Shown here one piece after another: positions 62,380-64,000 of a stretch of DNA of 64,000 nt (position 1 is its first letter; the number at the start of each line of letters is the position of its first letter). The translations under genes were made by a program, and so were the position numbers. The stretch lies in assembly GCF_900696085.1 (NCBI RefSeq), contig NZ_CAADFC020000022.1, positions 124,001 to 188,000 of the forward strand, written 5' to 3'. The DNA is from Bradyrhizobium ivorense. GTDB taxonomy: Bacteria > Pseudomonadota > Alphaproteobacteria > Rhizobiales > Xanthobacteraceae. The notes beneath the pieces are model-generated. The model was not told the DNA's origin, ran no database searches, and saw nothing but the letters and a program-made list of their open reading frames with translations.

Positions 62380-63804
62380 TCACGCCGCGCGCGCGCCGAG
62401 CAATGTCTTCGGCTCGAGATAGGCCTCGAGCCCGAACGGGCCGTTCTCGCGGCCGAGCCCGGACTGCTTCATGCCGCCGAATGGCGCCAGCGGCTCGTGC
62501 GCGGCGCCGTTGATCACGACGCGGCCGCTGTCGATCCGCGCGGCGATCCGCTCGGCGTGCGCAGGGTCACCGAACACGTAGGCCGCCAGGCCGTAGCTGG
62601 TGTCGTTGGCGATGGCGACGGCCTCGTCCTCGTCGCGATAGCCGAGGATCGCAAGCACCGGCCCGAAGATTTCCTCGCGCGCGACTTTCATGTCGTTGCT
62701 GACATCGGTGAATACCGTTGGGCGGACGAAATAGCCTGATAGCCCGTCGGGCCGGCCTTCGCCACCGGTCAAGAGGTGCGCGCCTTCCTGCTGGCCGAGG
62801 CGGATGTAGCGCTGCACGCGTTCCCATTGGGTCTGGCTCACCATCGGCCCGACCGTGGTCGCGGGATCGCGGGGATCGCCGACCTTCACCCGTGTCTCGA
62901 TCGCGGCCTTGAGAAGCGCCTCGAAGTCGGCGCGGCGATGCTCGGACACCAGCACGCGGGTGCCGGCGATGCAGGCCTGGCCCGAATTCATGAAGCCGGC
63001 CTCGATCACGCCCGGGATCACCGCATCGAGGTCGGCGTCGTCGAGGATGATGGTCGGCGACTTGCCGCCGAGCTCGAGCGTCACCCGCTTGAGGCTCGCG
63101 GCGCTGGCCTGCACGATGGCCTTGCCGACCGCGGTCGAGCCGGTGAAGGAGATTTTTGCAACATCCGGGTGGGCGGTGATCGCGGCCCCGACATCGGCGC
63201 CGCTGCCGTTGACCACATTGTAGACGCCGGCGGGCAGGCCGGCCTCATGCAGCGCGCGCAACACCACGTCGGTCTGCATCGCGCTCATCTCGCTCGGCTT
63301 GATCACCGCGGTGCAGCCCGCGGCGATGGCGTAGGCGAGCTTGTTGCAGATGAAGCCGGCGTTGGAATTCCACGGTGTGATCAACCCGACGACGCCGACC
63401 GGCGTCATCACGACGCGTGCGGTGCCGATCTTGCGCTGCAGCGGATAGTCGGCCAGGGTGCGCGCGGCGGCAACGAACGTGTCGGCGGCATAGTCGGCCA
63501 TCCAGCTCGACCGCGAGACCGGGGCGCCATATTCTGTGAGTACCGCCTCGCGCAGCTCTTCGACATGCGCGCGCATCGCGCTGTGCAGCGCGTCGAGCAT
63601 CTGCAGCCGCTCGGCCTTGCTGGTGCGCGCCATGCCGGGCAGCGCGCGCTTCGCCGCCGCAACCGCGGCATCGACGTCGTCGGCGTCACCGAGGCGCACC
63701 CGGCCGATCACCGCGCCGGTCGCCGGGTTGTGCAGGTCGAACAACTCGCGGCCGTGAGGCTCGACGAAGCGGCCGTCGATATAGTTGTGCTCGATGATGC
63801 GCAT
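62380..63804 (-). CDS. NAD(P)-dependent aldehyde dehydrogenase family protein
   Basis: 474 residues. Motifs: T-P-W-N-S-N-A-G cofactor region, F-T-G-S-T-A-V-G-K, the Glu in L-E-L-G-G-K-S-P and the catalytic Cys in S-G-Q-A-C-I-A-G-T-R. The C-terminal A-P-F-G-G-M-K-Q-S-G-L-G-R-E region is complete. Substrate unknown. ATG 63804 is chosen from family length. Divergent from the LysR-type gene at 63900, which is the probable regulator; the 95-base gap would hold the shared promoter. Confidence 0.92.
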   Translation of the reverse strand: MRIIEHNYIDGRFVEPHGRELFDLHNPATGAVIGRVRLGDADDVDAAVAAAKRALPGMARTSKAERLQMLDALHSAMRAHVEELREAVLTEYGAPVSRSSWMADYAADTFVAAARTLADYPLQRKIGTARVVMTPVGVVGLITPWNSNAGFICNKLAYAIAAGCTAVIKPSEMSAMQTDVVLRALHEAGLPAGVYNVVNGSGADVGAAITAHPDVAKISFTGSTAVGKAIVQASAASLKRVTLELGGKSPTIILDDADLDAVIPGVIEAGFMNSGQACIAGTRVLVSEHRRADFEALLKAAIETRVKVGDPRDPATTVGPMVSQTQWERVQRYIRLGQQEGAHLLTGGEGRPDGLSGYFVRPTVFTDVSNDMKVAREEIFGPVLAILGYRDEDEAVAIANDTSYGLAAYVFGDPAHAERIAARIDSGRVVINGAAHEPLAPFGGMKQSGLGRENGPFGLEAYLEPKTLLGARAA

Positions 63805-63899
63805 GGGATGTCTCCGTGTTGGCTGTCGCGGAGATAGACTTGGCAATTGATCCCGATTAGTGGCATTGTTCCGGATGAATTGACCTAAAAAACGGGATA

Positions 63900-64000
63900 A
63901 TGGGCCGAGGACGTCTGATCGAGCTCGAAGCTGCGGTGGCGGTCGCCCGGCGCCGCAGCTTTCGTGCCGCTGCCGCCGAACTCGGGTTGTCGACCACGGC
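63900..64000 (+). CDS. LysR family regulator, N-terminal part (partial)
   Basis: The first 33 residues are visible before the window ends: M-G-R-G-R-L-I-E-L-E-A-A-V-A-V-A-R-R-R-S-F-R-A-A-A-A-E-L-G-L-S-T-T-A. This is the LysR helix-turn-helix (L-x-x-L-E-A-F/A-x-A-V-A-x-x-x-S-F-x-x-A-A). Divergent from the aldehyde dehydrogenase gene. Confidence 0.85.
   Translation, partial: MGRGRLIELEAAVAVARRRSFRAAAAELGLSTT

Overview
This 64 kb window looks like chromosome of an alphaproteobacterium of the Bradyrhizobium/Nitrobacteraceae group. That is inferred from high GC content, the gene chain tpiA-secG-pyrG-kdsA-eno-ftsB-pdhABC-lpd, a lipoyl-bearing PDH E1 beta, DUF5076, DUF6481 and DUF6894 genes, MXKDX-repeat proteins, and several families of palindromic intergenic repeats. 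I saw no rRNA, tRNA, CRISPR array or prophage.

Layout. 0-11.8 kb is mixed: the end of an amino-acid-binding protein, a stress-type small gene, a cold-shock protein, a sulfonate-type binding protein, an old-yellow-enzyme homologue, the protease CtpA, a large GGDEF-EAL protein, an AraC regulator and a GDSL-lipase autotransporter. 11.9-16.3 kb holds ppiD-trpD-trpC-moaC on the minus strand. 16.5-42.9 kb is the housekeeping backbone: tpiA, secG, pyrG, kdsA, queF, eno, ddl, ftsB, the pyruvate dehydrogenase operon and threonine synthase. Inserted in it are a two-component pair with a putative phospholipid methyltransferase, an exported PAAR-type protein, an MFS carrier and a SulP transporter. 43-50.8 kb carries a TctC-type binding protein, a lytic transglycosylase, an SMP-30 lactonase-like protein and a TRAP transporter. 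51-58 kb is dominated by small, exported or highly charged proteins, plus dgoK-dgoA and an AraC/GyrI-like regulator. An IS5-type insertion sequence lies at 58.1-59.0 kb. 59.1-64 kb is a catabolic-looking block: SDR, acyl-CoA-dehydrogenase/nitroalkane-oxidase-like flavoprotein, AraC regulator, aldehyde dehydrogenase and the start of a LysR regulator.

Control elements read directly from the sequence include two close matches to the general-stress (EcfG) promoter pattern, a full CtrA box before ftsB, a perfect FixK/FNR-type palindrome before the SulP gene, and a promoter that would give a leaderless mRNA for an XRE-GNAT pair. I also found small genes below 60 codons, including a membrane-protein pair translationally coupled inside the PDH operon.

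The most novel-looking unit is the 59.1-63.8 kb block. Its flavoenzyme has Asp where acyl-CoA dehydrogenases carry Glu, and its SDR lacks the catalytic Tyr. Its substrate cannot be read from sequence alone.
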